From an uncultured Myxococcales bacterium (GTDB lineage: Bacteria > Myxococcota_A > UBA9042): a stretch of DNA of 64,000 nt. The stretch lies in contig CAJBNH010000135.1 of NCBI GenBank assembly GCA_903955385.1, positions 29,446-93,445 on the forward strand. Direction: 5' to 3'. Shown here one piece after another: positions 1 through 19,200 of the stretch. The notes beneath the pieces were generated by a model, which was not told the origin of the DNA, made no database searches, and was given only the letters and a program-made list of their open reading frames with translations. A program made the position numbers and the translations under genes. Position 1 is the stretch's first letter, and the number at the start of each line of letters is the position of its first letter.

Positions 1-29
1 CGCAATCGGGTTGTCGGACTGCACGCCGC

Positions 30-3614
<3,585 letters not shown>

Positions 3615-3705
3615 GCGGGGCCTCGCAGGTCGCGCCAGCCGTCCGGGAGGGAGCTGACCCTGACCGGAGAGCCTAGGACCCGAAGGCAGTCCCGGTCAAC
3701 CGAAC

Positions 3706-3752
3706 CGCAAAGGGTCCGGGGATGTCTCGATTCGAACCAGTCGCCCTTTGCG
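3706..3752. repeat. Inverted repeat abutting the TSP3/OmpA stop codon
   Basis: Perfect 9-base arms (CGCAAAGGG at 3706-3714, CCCTTTGCG at 3744-3752) with a 29-base loop. They directly abut the stop codon of the large minus-strand gene. No T-tract follows on the minus strand, so it is not a textbook intrinsic terminator, but its position suggests a 3'-end hairpin protecting or ending that transcript. Confidence 0.5.
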
Positions 3753-10097
<6,345 letters not shown>

Positions 10098-10203
10098 CGA
10101 TCCACCGCTTGGCCTGCGCCGTCCGTCCGTCCGCAACCTGGTGCGACAAGCGAAGGGCTTTCGCCACAAGCTCTAGTCTTTACGCTGGGGGGGGGCGAGC
10201 GTC

Positions 10204-10284
10204 AAAAAAACGGGTGCCCGCTTGCACTTCCGTCGTCTCGTCGGTCTCGCAGACGTCACGGTTGCGAGCTGCCGGAGGCACCCG
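10204..10284 (-). terminator. Candidate intrinsic terminator downstream of the DUF4442 gene
   Basis: On the minus strand an 8-base stem (CGGGTGCC/GGCACCCG; plus-strand positions 10277-10284 and 10211-10218) is followed at once by seven T residues (A run at 10204-10210). The 58-base loop contains a smaller hairpin (CTCGCA/TGCGAG). It lies between the DUF4442 gene and the large TSP3 gene, so it would separate their transcripts. Confidence 0.5.
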
Positions 10285-10361
10285 CTCGGCGGCGCGACAC
10301 AGCCGAGGGTCGCGCACGCGCGCGTTGCGGCCGCGCGAGGTCCGGGTGCGCTGAACTTCGC

Positions 10362-10859
10362 TTACGCCTTGGGCTTCTTGGGGATCCACGCCCACAGCAT
10401 CGTGCAGTGGATGGGCTCGCCGCCGGTTGCGTCGGTCACGGTCACCGGTACTGCCAGCTCGCCCTTGGGCGTCGCCTGGATGTGGGCGATTTGCTCTGCC
10501 GAGAGCGTGGCCACTGCGCGCATGTCGCCCTTGGTCCGCTTGCGGAAGTCGACGGTGAACGACTTGATCAGGGGCAGTCGGTCATCCGGCAGGTTCATGG
10601 CCACCACAAAGCCGGTCGCAGTCTCCGCCAGCAGCGCCATGGCGGCCGCGTGTACGTTGCCGATGTGGTTGCGCGTGGGGCGACGGTTGCGAATCGAGAC
10701 GACGACGCGCTCAGGCGTCAGCTCCTCGTACAGCAGCCCGCTGTGACCGACGTAGGGCACGTAGCGCCCGAGGATCTGCGACACCACGCGCATCCGCACG
10801 GCTTCGGGCAGAAACCGCAACTGGGCGAGGCGGCGGGTCATCGCGTTGGGAGCGGTCAT
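10362..10859 (-). CDS. DUF4442 hotdog-fold protein (thioesterase-like)
   Basis: A 165-residue protein matching the DUF4442/PaaI-like hotdog family by its pattern: a central helix segment RNHIGNVHAAAMALLAETATG followed by strands ending in FRKRTKGDM. Family members are presumed acyl-CoA thioesterases or acyl-binding proteins, but substrates are mostly unknown. The ATG at 10859 (GAGG eight bases upstream) is preferred over a longer upstream extension, which overlaps the next gene in another frame. The HmuY-like gene ends 14 bases upstream on the same strand, so the two may be co-transcribed, with the terminator-like structure at 10204-10284 ending the unit. Confidence 0.75.
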   Translation of the reverse strand: MTAPNAMTRRLAQLRFLPEAVRMRVVSQILGRYVPYVGHSGLLYEELTPERVVVSIRNRRPTRNHIGNVHAAAMALLAETATGFVVAMNLPDDRLPLIKSFTVDFRKRTKGDMRAVATLSAEQIAHIQATPKGELAVPVTVTDATGGEPIHCTMLWAWIPKKPKA

Positions 10860-10873
10860 GGAGAACCTCGGGC

Positions 10874-11713
10874 TCAGGGCTGCAGGAAAGCCCAGCGGAT
10901 GCGCATTTGTCCGCCGGGTGTGCCCATCGGCACCTTGCCAGTCGTGTTGCAGGTCGCTTGGGCTTCCGGCGCGTAGTAGTCCGTCACCGTCGCCTTGACG
11001 ACCCGACCGTCGCCGCGCTGGATCAGGTACACGAAGTCGGTCATCTGCACGCAATTCGAGTACTTCCAGAAGCCGGCCGTCACCGTGTCCGGCGCCTCGA
11101 GGCCCGAGCCGTCGGGCACCAGCGTGCACTTGGTCGTGAAGTAGGCCTCAGGCTCGAACTCGGCATCGACGGGGACGCTGGCGACGTCCTGGAAGGCCGT
11201 GTCCTTGGCAAGCTGTGCACCGTACACGCACCCCGGCCCCGCGACGCCGCTGTTGAGCCGGATCACGTAACGGCGAAACGCGATGTCCCAGTCGAGCGAG
11301 GTGAACGCCGCTTCGTCGCCGATGGCCACCTTCTCCAGCCCCTTGTCGGTGAACCGAGCGTAGACAAAGGCTTCCGACGGGTTCATGCCGCCCCCGGCCG
11401 CATCGACCGAGCTGACGAAGCCGTCACCGTCGATCTGGTTCTGGACCTGACGCGTGCTGGCCTTGCCGAACAGTGGCAACAGTGCCACCTGCTCGTCGAT
11501 GCACGGGACTTTGCTGGGTTCGCACACGGCTGGCTTGGGGCTGTCGGGCGCCGTGTCCGGTGTGGCGGTGTCGTCGGTCCCAGCCGTGTCGGAGTTCGTC
11601 GTGTCTGCCGCGCTGGTGTCGGTCGGCGTCGTGGACGTGCCGGCGTCGGTTCCGCAGGCCGGAGCGGTCAGCAGGGCGAGCGAAAAACCAAAGCGAAGGA
11701 GCGGACTTGTCAT
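10874..11713 (-). CDS. HmuY-like putative heme-binding lipoprotein
   Basis: A 279-residue lipoprotein. The signal peptide ends in a LTAPAC lipobox (Cys about residue 21), followed by an Asp/Thr/Ala spacer of about 35 residues. The mature part carries the HmuY-family signature around TSLDWDIAFRRYVIRLNSG, with paired Cys residues downstream. HmuY proteins are surface lipoproteins that bind heme and hand it to a TonB-dependent receptor. No receptor gene is in the window, and divergent members are common in delta-type bacteria, so heme binding is inferred rather than shown. The start at 11713 has AGAGGT upstream and gives a clean signal peptide; longer in-frame starts give an Arg-rich non-signal leader. 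Confidence 0.72.
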   Translation of the reverse strand: MTSPLLRFGFSLALLTAPACGTDAGTSTTPTDTSAADTTNSDTAGTDDTATPDTAPDSPKPAVCEPSKVPCIDEQVALLPLFGKASTRQVQNQIDGDGFVSSVDAAGGGMNPSEAFVYARFTDKGLEKVAIGDEAAFTSLDWDIAFRRYVIRLNSGVAGPGCVYGAQLAKDTAFQDVASVPVDAEFEPEAYFTTKCTLVPDGSGLEAPDTVTAGFWKYSNCVQMTDFVYLIQRGDGRVVKATVTDYYAPEAQATCNTTGKVPMGTPGGQMRIRWAFLQP

Positions 11714-11798
11714 CGACGACCTCTGAGTGGCCAGCCTGCGGCCGACCCGTGGGGATGCTCGCTGGGAGTCCGGAGTCTGTCGATGCACGGAGTCGGCG

Positions 11799-12521
11799 TC
11801 AACGTACGGTCGCAGCGGACGAGGGCTCGTCCGCAAGTGCCGGTTGCAGGCCAAGCTTCTCGCGCATCCACCAGCGACCCAAGTAGATCAGCGGGGTTAG
11901 GGCCAGCGCCAGCGCGAACTTCAGGGCGTAGCCGGTCCCGGCGATGTGCACCAGCTCCGTCGTCGAGGGCGGGGCACCGGTCTGGTTGGGCACACCGGCC
12001 AGCAGGATCCAGGTGACGAGCACGGAGTCCACGGCTTGTGACACCACCGTAGAGCCGGTCGCGCGCAGCCAGACCATCCGACCTCTCGTTGCCCGCTTCA
12101 GCACCCCAAACAGCCAGATGTCGGCCATCTGCCCCACCAGAAACGCAAGCAGCGATGCGACGTACAGCCGATTCGACATCCCGAACACGGCCTCGAACGC
12201 CTCTTGCGGGACGGGGCTCTGCGGCGACACCGGGGCCAGACGCGCCGCCAGCACGAGCAGAAACGCGAGGCCAGAGCAGCCCAGCGCCGTCCAGGTCAGC
12301 TGTCGCGCCCCGCGGCGACCGTAGAACTCGTTGACGAGGTCGGTCAGCAGGAAAGTGACCGGAAAGGCGAACTGGCCGACCGAATGGGTCAGCAGCTCCC
12401 ACGACCCGACATGGCCGAGGGGAACGAAGAAGAATTTGCTGCCCGTCAGGTCGGCGACCAGCAGACAGGTCACGAACACGGCGGTCAGGATCGTGTACAG
12501 TCGCGCGCGGTTGTCTGGCAT
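11799..12521 (-). CDS. yhhQ: Queuosine precursor transporter (YhhQ/VUT family)
   Basis: A 240-residue integral membrane protein with about six hydrophobic segments. Family landmarks are TGSKFFFVPLG near the N-terminus, FLLTDLVNEFYGRRGAR after the second segment, FLVGQMADIWLFGVLK, and the Arg/Ser-rich RATGSTVVSQAVDSVLV. This family (DUF165, vitamin uptake-like) imports queuosine precursors such as preQ0/preQ1 across the inner membrane. The start ATG has AAGGTGG upstream. No queuosine synthesis gene is adjacent, which fits salvage by a stand-alone transporter. The family call is firm; the exact substrate is by family knowledge. Confidence 0.85.
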   Translation of the reverse strand: MPDNRARLYTILTAVFVTCLLVADLTGSKFFFVPLGHVGSWELLTHSVGQFAFPVTFLLTDLVNEFYGRRGARQLTWTALGCSGLAFLLVLAARLAPVSPQSPVPQEAFEAVFGMSNRLYVASLLAFLVGQMADIWLFGVLKRATRGRMVWLRATGSTVVSQAVDSVLVTWILLAGVPNQTGAPPSTTELVHIAGTGYALKFALALALTPLIYLGRWWMREKLGLQPALADEPSSAATVR

Positions 12522-12632
12522 GGCGCCACCTTGCCCGCGGCCCCGGTCTGGGTCAAGCTGGCGTCCTCCGGACCCGGCACGTGCAACGCAATGTCCAGGC
12601 AAACCGATCTGGACCGCTGCCCGGCCCCCGGC

Positions 12633-12638
12633 TAGCAT
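12633..12638 (+). promoter_or_regulatory. Candidate -10 element (TAGCAT)
   Basis: TAGCAT lies 30 bases before the ATG at 12668. It is one of several TAnnnT boxes at similar distances before starts in this window. No convincing -35 is visible. Confidence 0.3.
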
Positions 12639-12667
12639 TCGCCGCCACATCCAAGCAGGGGGACCCC

Positions 12668-13570
12668 ATGGACGAGTACTTCCAGCCACCGCCTCCAGTG
12701 CAAGCTCCGCCGCCCCCGCAGAAGGCCAACAAGACGCTGCTCTACCTGGGGATTGGTTGCGGCACGCTGATCTTCATTGGCCTGATCGCCGGAGGCCTGT
12801 TCGCTTGGTACGCCACACAGAAGGCCATGGAATTCGCGGATAATCCGGCCTACGGCACGCTGCGGCTGGCGGTCGCGGCGAACCCGGATCTGGAGACGGT
12901 CGATGCCGACGCGGCGACCGGCAAGATCACCGTACGCGACAAGAAGACCGGCAAGGTCGAGACCTTGACGATCGACTCGATGCAGGACGGCAAGCTCGTC
13001 ATCGCAGGGGGCGACGGGTCGAAGATGGTGTTCGCGGGCGGAGAGAACGGTCAGGGAGAGCTCGTCATCACGGGCAAGAATGGCGAGAAACTGGTCGCCA
13101 AGGGCGGGCCCGGCGGCGGCAGTCTGGTCGTCACGGGGCAGAACGGCGAAGTGCAGGCGCAGGCCCAGGCGGTGGGCGACCAGATCAGGATCGACACGCC
13201 GGCGCAGGGCGACCAGCCAGCCGGCACGGTGGTGATGGGTGCCCCCGGCGCGGGTGGACCGAGCCTGCCGCAGTGGGTGCCGCCGTATCCGGGCGCGGCT
13301 CCGGTCGAGGGCGGCAGCGTCATCACGACGTCGGGCGACCAGACGTCGGGCACCTTCAGCTACAAGTCTGCGGATTCACCGGCCAAGGCACTTACCACCT
13401 ATGCCGAGGCGTTGGCGAAGGCGGGACTGGCCGTCAAGACCAAGATGGAGACGGGCGACGGTGGTCTGCTGGTTGCCGCGAGTGCCGACGAGAAGCGTCA
13501 GGTCACCGTCACCATCGGCAAGGATGACGCGGGAACGGTTATCGGGCTGATCTTCACCGCCAAGCCCTAG
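12668..13570 (+). CDS. Single-pass membrane protein with Gly-rich repeats, unknown function
   Basis: A 300-residue protein: a Pro-rich cytoplasmic N-terminus (residues 6-19), one transmembrane helix (about 25-48), a run of short Gly-rich units of the type x-L-V-I-x-G-x-N-G-E-K (about 95-165) that look like stacked beta-hairpins, a Pro/Gly linker, and a C-terminal domain of about 80 residues beginning WVPPYPGAAPVEGG. That last domain resembles a small domain common in delta-type bacteria in which a 'YPGA' segment precedes a helix-strand unit. The ATG at 12668 has GGGGGA upstream. The next gene starts 30 bases later with a strong ribosome site, so the two probably form an operon. I assign no function. 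Confidence 0.8.
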   Translation: MDEYFQPPPPVQAPPPPQKANKTLLYLGIGCGTLIFIGLIAGGLFAWYATQKAMEFADNPAYGTLRLAVAANPDLETVDADAATGKITVRDKKTGKVETLTIDSMQDGKLVIAGGDGSKMVFAGGENGQGELVITGKNGEKLVAKGGPGGGSLVVTGQNGEVQAQAQAVGDQIRIDTPAQGDQPAGTVVMGAPGAGGPSLPQWVPPYPGAAPVEGGSVITTSGDQTSGTFSYKSADSPAKALTTYAEALAKAGLAVKTKMETGDGGLLVAASADEKRQVTVTIGKDDAGTVIGLIFTAKP

Positions 13571-13600
13571 CATTTCCTGAACAGAATCAAGGAGTCACGC

Positions 13601-13957
13601 ATGGGACGCAAGGTGCTGGCCATCGTCGTCGGGTTGGTCGCGTGGTTGGCGGCGCAGTATGCGTTCGAGCTGATCAAGAACCTGCATCCTCCGACCGTGC
13701 TGCTGCAAGAGCTGGGGGTGCACGCGGTGGCCGTGGCCCTGGCGGCGGCCCTGGCAACCTGGGTTGGCAAGTGGACGACGCCGCTGCCGGCGATGGCGTT
13801 GGGCGGAGGCTTGATGCTCGCCAACCTCGCCTACCTGCTGGCCGTGCCGCACCCGATGTGGTTTGAATTGCTGGACTTGCTGCTGTTCGTGCCTGCCGCG
13901 ATGTTGGGCGCACGGCTGGTGATGGGCAAGGAAGTGGAGTCTGCCCCCGCCGCGTGA
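13601..13957 (+). CDS. Small membrane protein, unknown function
   Basis: A 118-residue, almost entirely hydrophobic protein with about four predicted transmembrane segments and a short polar C-terminus. A near-ideal ribosome site (AAGGAG, six bases before ATG) supports the start. It follows the Gly-rich membrane protein by 30 bases and is convergent with the PlsC-hydrolase gene. No family recognised. Confidence 0.75.
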   Translation: MGRKVLAIVVGLVAWLAAQYAFELIKNLHPPTVLLQELGVHAVAVALAAALATWVGKWTTPLPAMALGGGLMLANLAYLLAVPHPMWFELLDLLLFVPAAMLGARLVMGKEVESAPAA

Positions 13958-13993
13958 GGAAGGGCGCGTTGTCCCCTGCAAGGTCAGCCGACT

Positions 13994-15592
13994 CTAGCGG
14001 GCTTTGGACTGCTCGCGGATGCGCCGCACAAACGCCATCACCGCCTCGACCACCGCTGCGGCCTCGGCGTCGAGCAGCAGCTCGTGGCCGCTCTTGTCGA
14101 ACCACGCCATTTGCTTGTCCTTGGACGAAGCTTTCTCCCGCACCAGCGCTTGGGCTGAGGGCGCGACCACCTTGTCTCGCCGTCCCCCGACCACCAGCAT
14201 CGGCGCCTTGACGAAGGACAGCAGGTGCGCCACCTCTCGCGCATAGTCCAGCAGCGACGCGAAGGTGGCGGTGGGAAAGCGCTTGTAGTTGCGGTCTTCC
14301 CGCTTGCGGCAGCCCTGGTCGGCATACGCGTTGGGCGACGGCCAGGACGGCACCACCTTGGCCAGCGCCGGAGTGAGGAAAGCTAGCGGATCCGCGAACT
14401 TCAGGGCGGGAGCCAGCACCGCCACCCCGGCCACCTTGTCGCGATGGCGCGCTGCAAGCTCCAGCGCCACCAGACCGCCCATCGACAAACCGACGACCAC
14501 GACCTGTTCACACTCCTGCCACAGGTCCAACAGCGCGTTTTCACCATCGGCGTACCAGTCGCGGTGGGTCACCCCGTTCAGGTCGCGCCACAGGCCGCCA
14601 TGTCCTCGCAAGATCGGCAGGCGGTACGGCAGGTTTGCGGCATCCAGAGGCGCGACCAGCGGATCGACGCAGTGGATGTCCGACGTGAAGCCGTGCAGCA
14701 CCAGCACGCCCAGCGGAGCCTTGTGGCCTCGCGGAAGACCCTGCGGCGACCTCGAGAAGGCGTAGGGCGGCAGCGTCTCAGGCTTGGTCCGCGTCTGCAC
14801 GGGCACCTGGATCGGCACGTGGTCCCGGCTGAAGTCGACCAACTCAGAGATCTGCGCCATCACCTGATGCGTGCGTCGCGCCAGCTCCTCACGCCCCACG
14901 TCGGCATTTGCCCGGAAGTGCAGGGGCTTGCCGAAACGGACCGTGACCGGGGCGGACTTGGGCAGCGGAGGAAACAGCTCCATGCGCGGATAGGCCTCGG
15001 GCGGAAAAGCGAGGCCTGTCCCGGAGATTCCGCAAGGGATGATCGGAGCCCCCGTCGCCATGGCCACGCGCACGATACCCGAGTGGCCGCGCAGCAGGCC
15101 GGTATCCGACTCGACGTCCCAGCGCGGGATGTTCTCTTCGCCGGGAATCGTGCCTTCGGGGAACATCACCACGACCTTGCAATCGCGCACGGCCTGGATG
15201 ATCTCGTCGAGCCCGCCGCCCGCGCCGCCGCGCTGCACATACAGACCGTCGAACACCTCGATCATGCGCCGCAAGATCGGCCAGTGCTTGAATTCGGCCT
15301 TGGCGACGAAGTGCAGTTGGCGTTGCGTGGCCACCGCCAGCACTTGCACGTCCAGCCATGAGCGGTGGTTGGGGGCGATCAGGCAGCCGCCGGTCGCGGG
15401 GATGTTCGCCTCGTCCAGGACCTCCAGCTGGTACTGATGGTCGAAGGATTTGCGCAGCATCCGCTTGGCGGTGACGGTCAGCTTGCCCCGCAGCGGCTCG
15501 TACACGCCGGCCTTGCGTGCGGCGTCCAGGCTCGCCCCCATCACGCGGTCCAATGGCATCAGGACCCTGTTCAGGACCTCGTAAGATTCCAT
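13994..15592 (-). CDS. Fusion of PlsC-type acyltransferase and alpha/beta hydrolase
   Basis: A 532-residue two-domain enzyme. Residues about 45-255 are a lysophosphatidic-acid-type acyltransferase with the HX4D motif in NHRSWLD and the FPEGT glycerophosphate-binding motif. Residues about 285-525 are an alpha/beta hydrolase: oxyanion segment VLHGFT, nucleophile elbow GLSMGG (Ser), then Asp in GGRRDKV and His in SGHELLL, a complete Ser-Asp-His triad resembling monoacylglycerol lipase/carboxylesterase. One chain could thus both add and remove acyl groups in membrane lipid remodelling; this is inference. No signal peptide. The second half could instead process a soluble ester. Confidence 0.88.
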   Translation of the reverse strand: MESYEVLNRVLMPLDRVMGASLDAARKAGVYEPLRGKLTVTAKRMLRKSFDHQYQLEVLDEANIPATGGCLIAPNHRSWLDVQVLAVATQRQLHFVAKAEFKHWPILRRMIEVFDGLYVQRGGAGGGLDEIIQAVRDCKVVVMFPEGTIPGEENIPRWDVESDTGLLRGHSGIVRVAMATGAPIIPCGISGTGLAFPPEAYPRMELFPPLPKSAPVTVRFGKPLHFRANADVGREELARRTHQVMAQISELVDFSRDHVPIQVPVQTRTKPETLPPYAFSRSPQGLPRGHKAPLGVLVLHGFTSDIHCVDPLVAPLDAANLPYRLPILRGHGGLWRDLNGVTHRDWYADGENALLDLWQECEQVVVVGLSMGGLVALELAARHRDKVAGVAVLAPALKFADPLAFLTPALAKVVPSWPSPNAYADQGCRKREDRNYKRFPTATFASLLDYAREVAHLLSFVKAPMLVVGGRRDKVVAPSAQALVREKASSKDKQMAWFDKSGHELLLDAEAAAVVEAVMAFVRRIREQSKAR

Positions 15593-15814
15593 TTGCGCCC
15601 TCCCGGATTCGGTCTTCGGGCAGCTTAGGCCTTGCCGGGGGGCTTGACCATCGACACGACCTCACCCGTGAGCAGCACCGGGGGACTTGAAACCCACCTG
15701 AAACCCGGCGAAGGTTTCGGCAGCGAATTCTTGGCCACCCGATTTCCGCAGGGTTGACCCGACGTCCGCCGGTCGCGGCCGTGCGGCGCTTGCGTCCCTG
15801 CAGAGGTATCACCG

Positions 15815-16192
15815 ATGAAGCACCTGATTCTTCTATTGATTCTCGTGGCGACTCTGGCTTGCGAGTCGGCAATTTCCGATCCCATCGATGTGTCGGGCGC
15901 CCTCGATGCGGACGGGACAACCAGCGACGCTGCGGGCGACGCGAACCCGCTGGACCTCGACGTGACGCCCGACACGATCGGGCAGGACGGCACCGCGACC
16001 GGCACCGAACCCTGCAACCTGTTCTGTGAGGACATGGTCGCCGCGTGCCCGGCGCAGGACACGCTGCAGACCTGCCTGCACAGCTGTGAGCAAGAGGTCG
16101 ACGTGGACCCCGACGCAGCCGCCTTGGCTTGCGCCGCTGCGGCAAAGGACTGTGCGGCGGTCAACAAGTGCTGGCCGCTGCTGTTCAATTGA
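15815..16192 (+). CDS. Small Cys-rich lipoprotein, unknown function
   Basis: A 125-residue secreted lipoprotein: a short signal peptide with lipobox TLAC (Cys16), an Asp/Thr/Ala/Gly-rich spacer (about 20-62), then a compact domain with about eight Cys (patterns CxxxC, CxxxC and a C-terminal KDC..NKC) that suggests several disulfides. Small myxobacterial lipoproteins of this Cys-rich design are common and uncharacterised. AGAGGT precedes the ATG. It is divergent from the PlsC-hydrolase gene and convergent with the amidase gene. Confidence 0.75.
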   Translation: MKHLILLLILVATLACESAISDPIDVSGALDADGTTSDAAGDANPLDLDVTPDTIGQDGTATGTEPCNLFCEDMVAACPAQDTLQTCLHSCEQEVDVDPDAAALACAAAAKDCAAVNKCWPLLFN

Positions 16193-16233
16193 CGCAGCGA
16201 TGCAGCGGTCTGGCATCCCGGCGGGTCTGACCG

Positions 16234-19200
16234 TCACGCCTTGCGGCGGCGCAGGGTCCAAAGCGCAAGCAAGAGCGCAAGGCCCCAGGTCCCGGGCGTG
16301 ACCGGCGTCGGTCGTCCCCCTGCACGGCAGCCGCACCCTGGGTCTGCAGGCGGGGCGGCGGCGCCGACGTCTGCGGTATCCGCTTGCAGGTCAGTGGGTT
16401 GTGCTGTGTCGCCGGTCGCGCCGTCCAGCTCGGGGTCGGCCACCTGCACATCGGCGATCGCGGCATCGTCGCCGCCCGTGTCGGCCACCGCGCTGTCGCC
16501 GATCTGGTCCGCTTCAGAGACGGTATCCCCGGCATCCGGCTCGGGATCCGGATTGGCGATCGCCGCACACGGGTCTTGCGCCACCGTCGCGTGCACCAGC
16601 TGGGTTACCAGGTCCAACCTCGCCGTCTGGGGCCACACGCTCTCCAGCGGGACGCCCATCAACAGCGTTCGGGAACCGCCCGGCAGGTCCTTGCGCACGG
16701 CCGCGACTTGGGAGCCACCCGCATAAGCGAAGACCGGCACGCCCGCGCCTTTGGCCACGAGCACGTCGGCCGCTTGCACGTCGTACGTCTGGTGGGAGCC
16801 ATCGTCGAACGTCCACGCCCCTTGAATTCCCCCGGCGTCCGCGGTCGGTTGCAAGCCGTAACTGTCCGCATCGTCTGCGGCATAACGCGCGCCGAACCAC
16901 GTCTCCAGCCAGTCGCCGCCGCCTGCGCCGCCCTCGACATCCAGCGTTCGCGCCACCTCGGCCCCGTGCAGCCACAGCGTTCGGCCCGTGCCGCCCTGCA
17001 GCCAGTCGGTCAAGTGCAGTCGCTCGGCCGCGTCCAGAACCCCTTCAGACGCATCCTGTTCTCCCGCTGCCCAGTCCAGCAGGGCATAGCCACCGAGATC
17101 CAGCCCCGCAACGGCGCCTCGCTCGGCCGAGTCGACGCCCAGTCCCGCCGCAGCCAGCGCCTGCACTTGCAACACGCTGTAGTCAAAGGTGTTCATGTGG
17201 TCCTGACGCAGACGTTGCACCAGACCCAGACCAAAAATGCCAAGGTCGTCCCATGGCGCCATGCCCGCGTCCAAGCGCGTGAAACCGGTGACCGTCAGCG
17301 CCCGCCGACCGCCTGCGCACCCCTCGACCGCGCCTACCGTGGCCGACGGCAGCGACCGCCCGCCCGCGTTGACGGCCACCACCCTCGCGAACACCGGGAC
17401 CGCGCCGTTGGGCAGGGTGACGGTCAGGTGGGTCTGCTGCACCGCCGTCCCCGCGTCGAACCCCAGACCATCGCTGGAGGTTTGCACCAGATACGACTCT
17501 GCCGCGTCCCCCAACGCCCCGCCCGACGCGCCCGGCTGCCACGACAGCAGCGCCTGACCCGTCGCCGTGTGGACCAGCGACACGGCCTGGGGCGGCTCCG
17601 GCAGCAGGTGCAGCGGCAACTTGTCGCGGTTGGCAAAGTAGGTGGCGATGGCTTTGTAGAGCGACCGCGCCAGCAGGTGGCGAAAACGCGGCTCGCGCAG
17701 GGCGTTGGCGTCGGCCAGCGTCGAGTGGAAGGCCGCTTCGATCAGCGCCGACGGCATCTCCGGGTTGTGGGTCGGGTTGATCTCGCCAAACCAGGCGGTC
17801 AACAGGCCGCGGTCCTGCCACGCGGGGTCCCACAGCTTGCGGATGTCGGCCACCACGATGTTCTGCACCAATTGGCCGAACGCGTCCGAACCCTTGGCGC
17901 CCGTGAAGATGTACTCGCCGTTCGGGTCATTGGGTCCGTAGACATAGGTCGAGGTGCCGCGCGCCGGGCTCGGGGCGTTGGTGTGCCACGACAGGAAGAT
18001 GGCGTCCTCGTTGGCCTCGTGGTCCCAGGCGGCCAAGCGGCTGCGGCAGGTGACGTCGTCGTTGCCGTCCGAGGTGTTGCTGTCGTAGACGGCGGCAGGC
18101 GCTCCGGAGAATTGTGCGTAAGTACGGCAACTTTCCTCCCACCGTGGGCGGCCGGATGTCGGGCCTGCTGCGGGAGGGTTGCCGGTGCCGCGGACGATGT
18201 CGCCCACACCGCCGCCCAAGCGCACGACGTCCGCGATCAGATAGCGGTTCGCCAGACCGGCTTGCGTGTCGTTGTGCAGCAGGACCGCACCCTTGGCCTC
18301 GCTGACGCCCGCCGCGAAGGCGAAGTGCCCCAGATACACCCAAGTCTGGCCGTGGCGGGTCTGGTCGATCCGCAGGTGGGTCACGCCTCCCAAGTGGCGG
18401 ACCTCGACGTGGGCATCCGGGACGCGGTTGGCCCCGGCGGTGTAGCCCAGATAGACGGCGTATCGACCGGTGACGGGCACTTGAGGCACGTAGCGGGCGG
18501 CGGCGGTTGCCTGTCCCGCCACCGCAGGAACCGCGCGGTAGCTGGCCAAAGCAAACGGGTTTGCGTCGTTCGCATAGGGAGCTTTGCCGTTGCCGAAACC
18601 GGGGTTGGTCCCCTGCTGGAAGGCGGCGCTGCCGGTCTCGTCGTAACCGGCGCCGTTCGCCCCCTTGCCGTCGCCATCGTCGACCACCGCCGTCGCCGAC
18701 TGCAGATCGCGCTCACGCATCGTCACGACCCGCGCGCCGGCGTTCTCCAGCATCGGGATCAGGTAGTGCAGCGCGGCTTCGGCATTCAGCAGATCCTCCA
18801 CCAGATCGTGGGTGTTGCCGCGCTGGGTCGCCCACCGATCGAGTGTCTGATTCCAGGTGAAGCCGTGGCCGGGGCTCAGGTAGACGTGCTTGCCGGCCAG
18901 ACCCCCGCCGCCGTCCTCCGAAGGCGCTTGCGGCACCAAGGTTCCCGACGCGGGCGAGGCCGGGACCGGCCCCTCCCACGGACGGCGAGGCAGCGGCAGA
19001 GTCGGCGTCAACAGTTGATTCAGCGGGCGGAATTCGCCGCGGCGAATCCCTTGGGCCGGCACCGCTCGCGGCGCCTGTGCCCACAACACCACCGTCCGCA
19101 CCTGCGCGGGCAAGGGGGCGGGGCAAGCCGACGGCCCACTCTGGTCGTCACAGGGGGCGTCCGCCCGCGCGCCGATGCGGGCCAGCCACAGGCGCTGCAG

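Noticed and set aside
3715..3743. T-loop-like GGTTCGAATC on the minus strand near 3730-3740, suggesting a tRNA remnant or attachment site
   Set aside because: No T-stem pairing, acceptor or anticodon arm; it falls in the loop of the inverted repeat at the end of the TSP3 gene.
10187..10195. Run of nine G residues upstream of the TSP3 gene, possible phase-variable tract
   Set aside because: A single homopolymer in GC-rich DNA, about 90 bases from the start and outside a recognisable promoter; equally likely to be chance or an assembly artefact.
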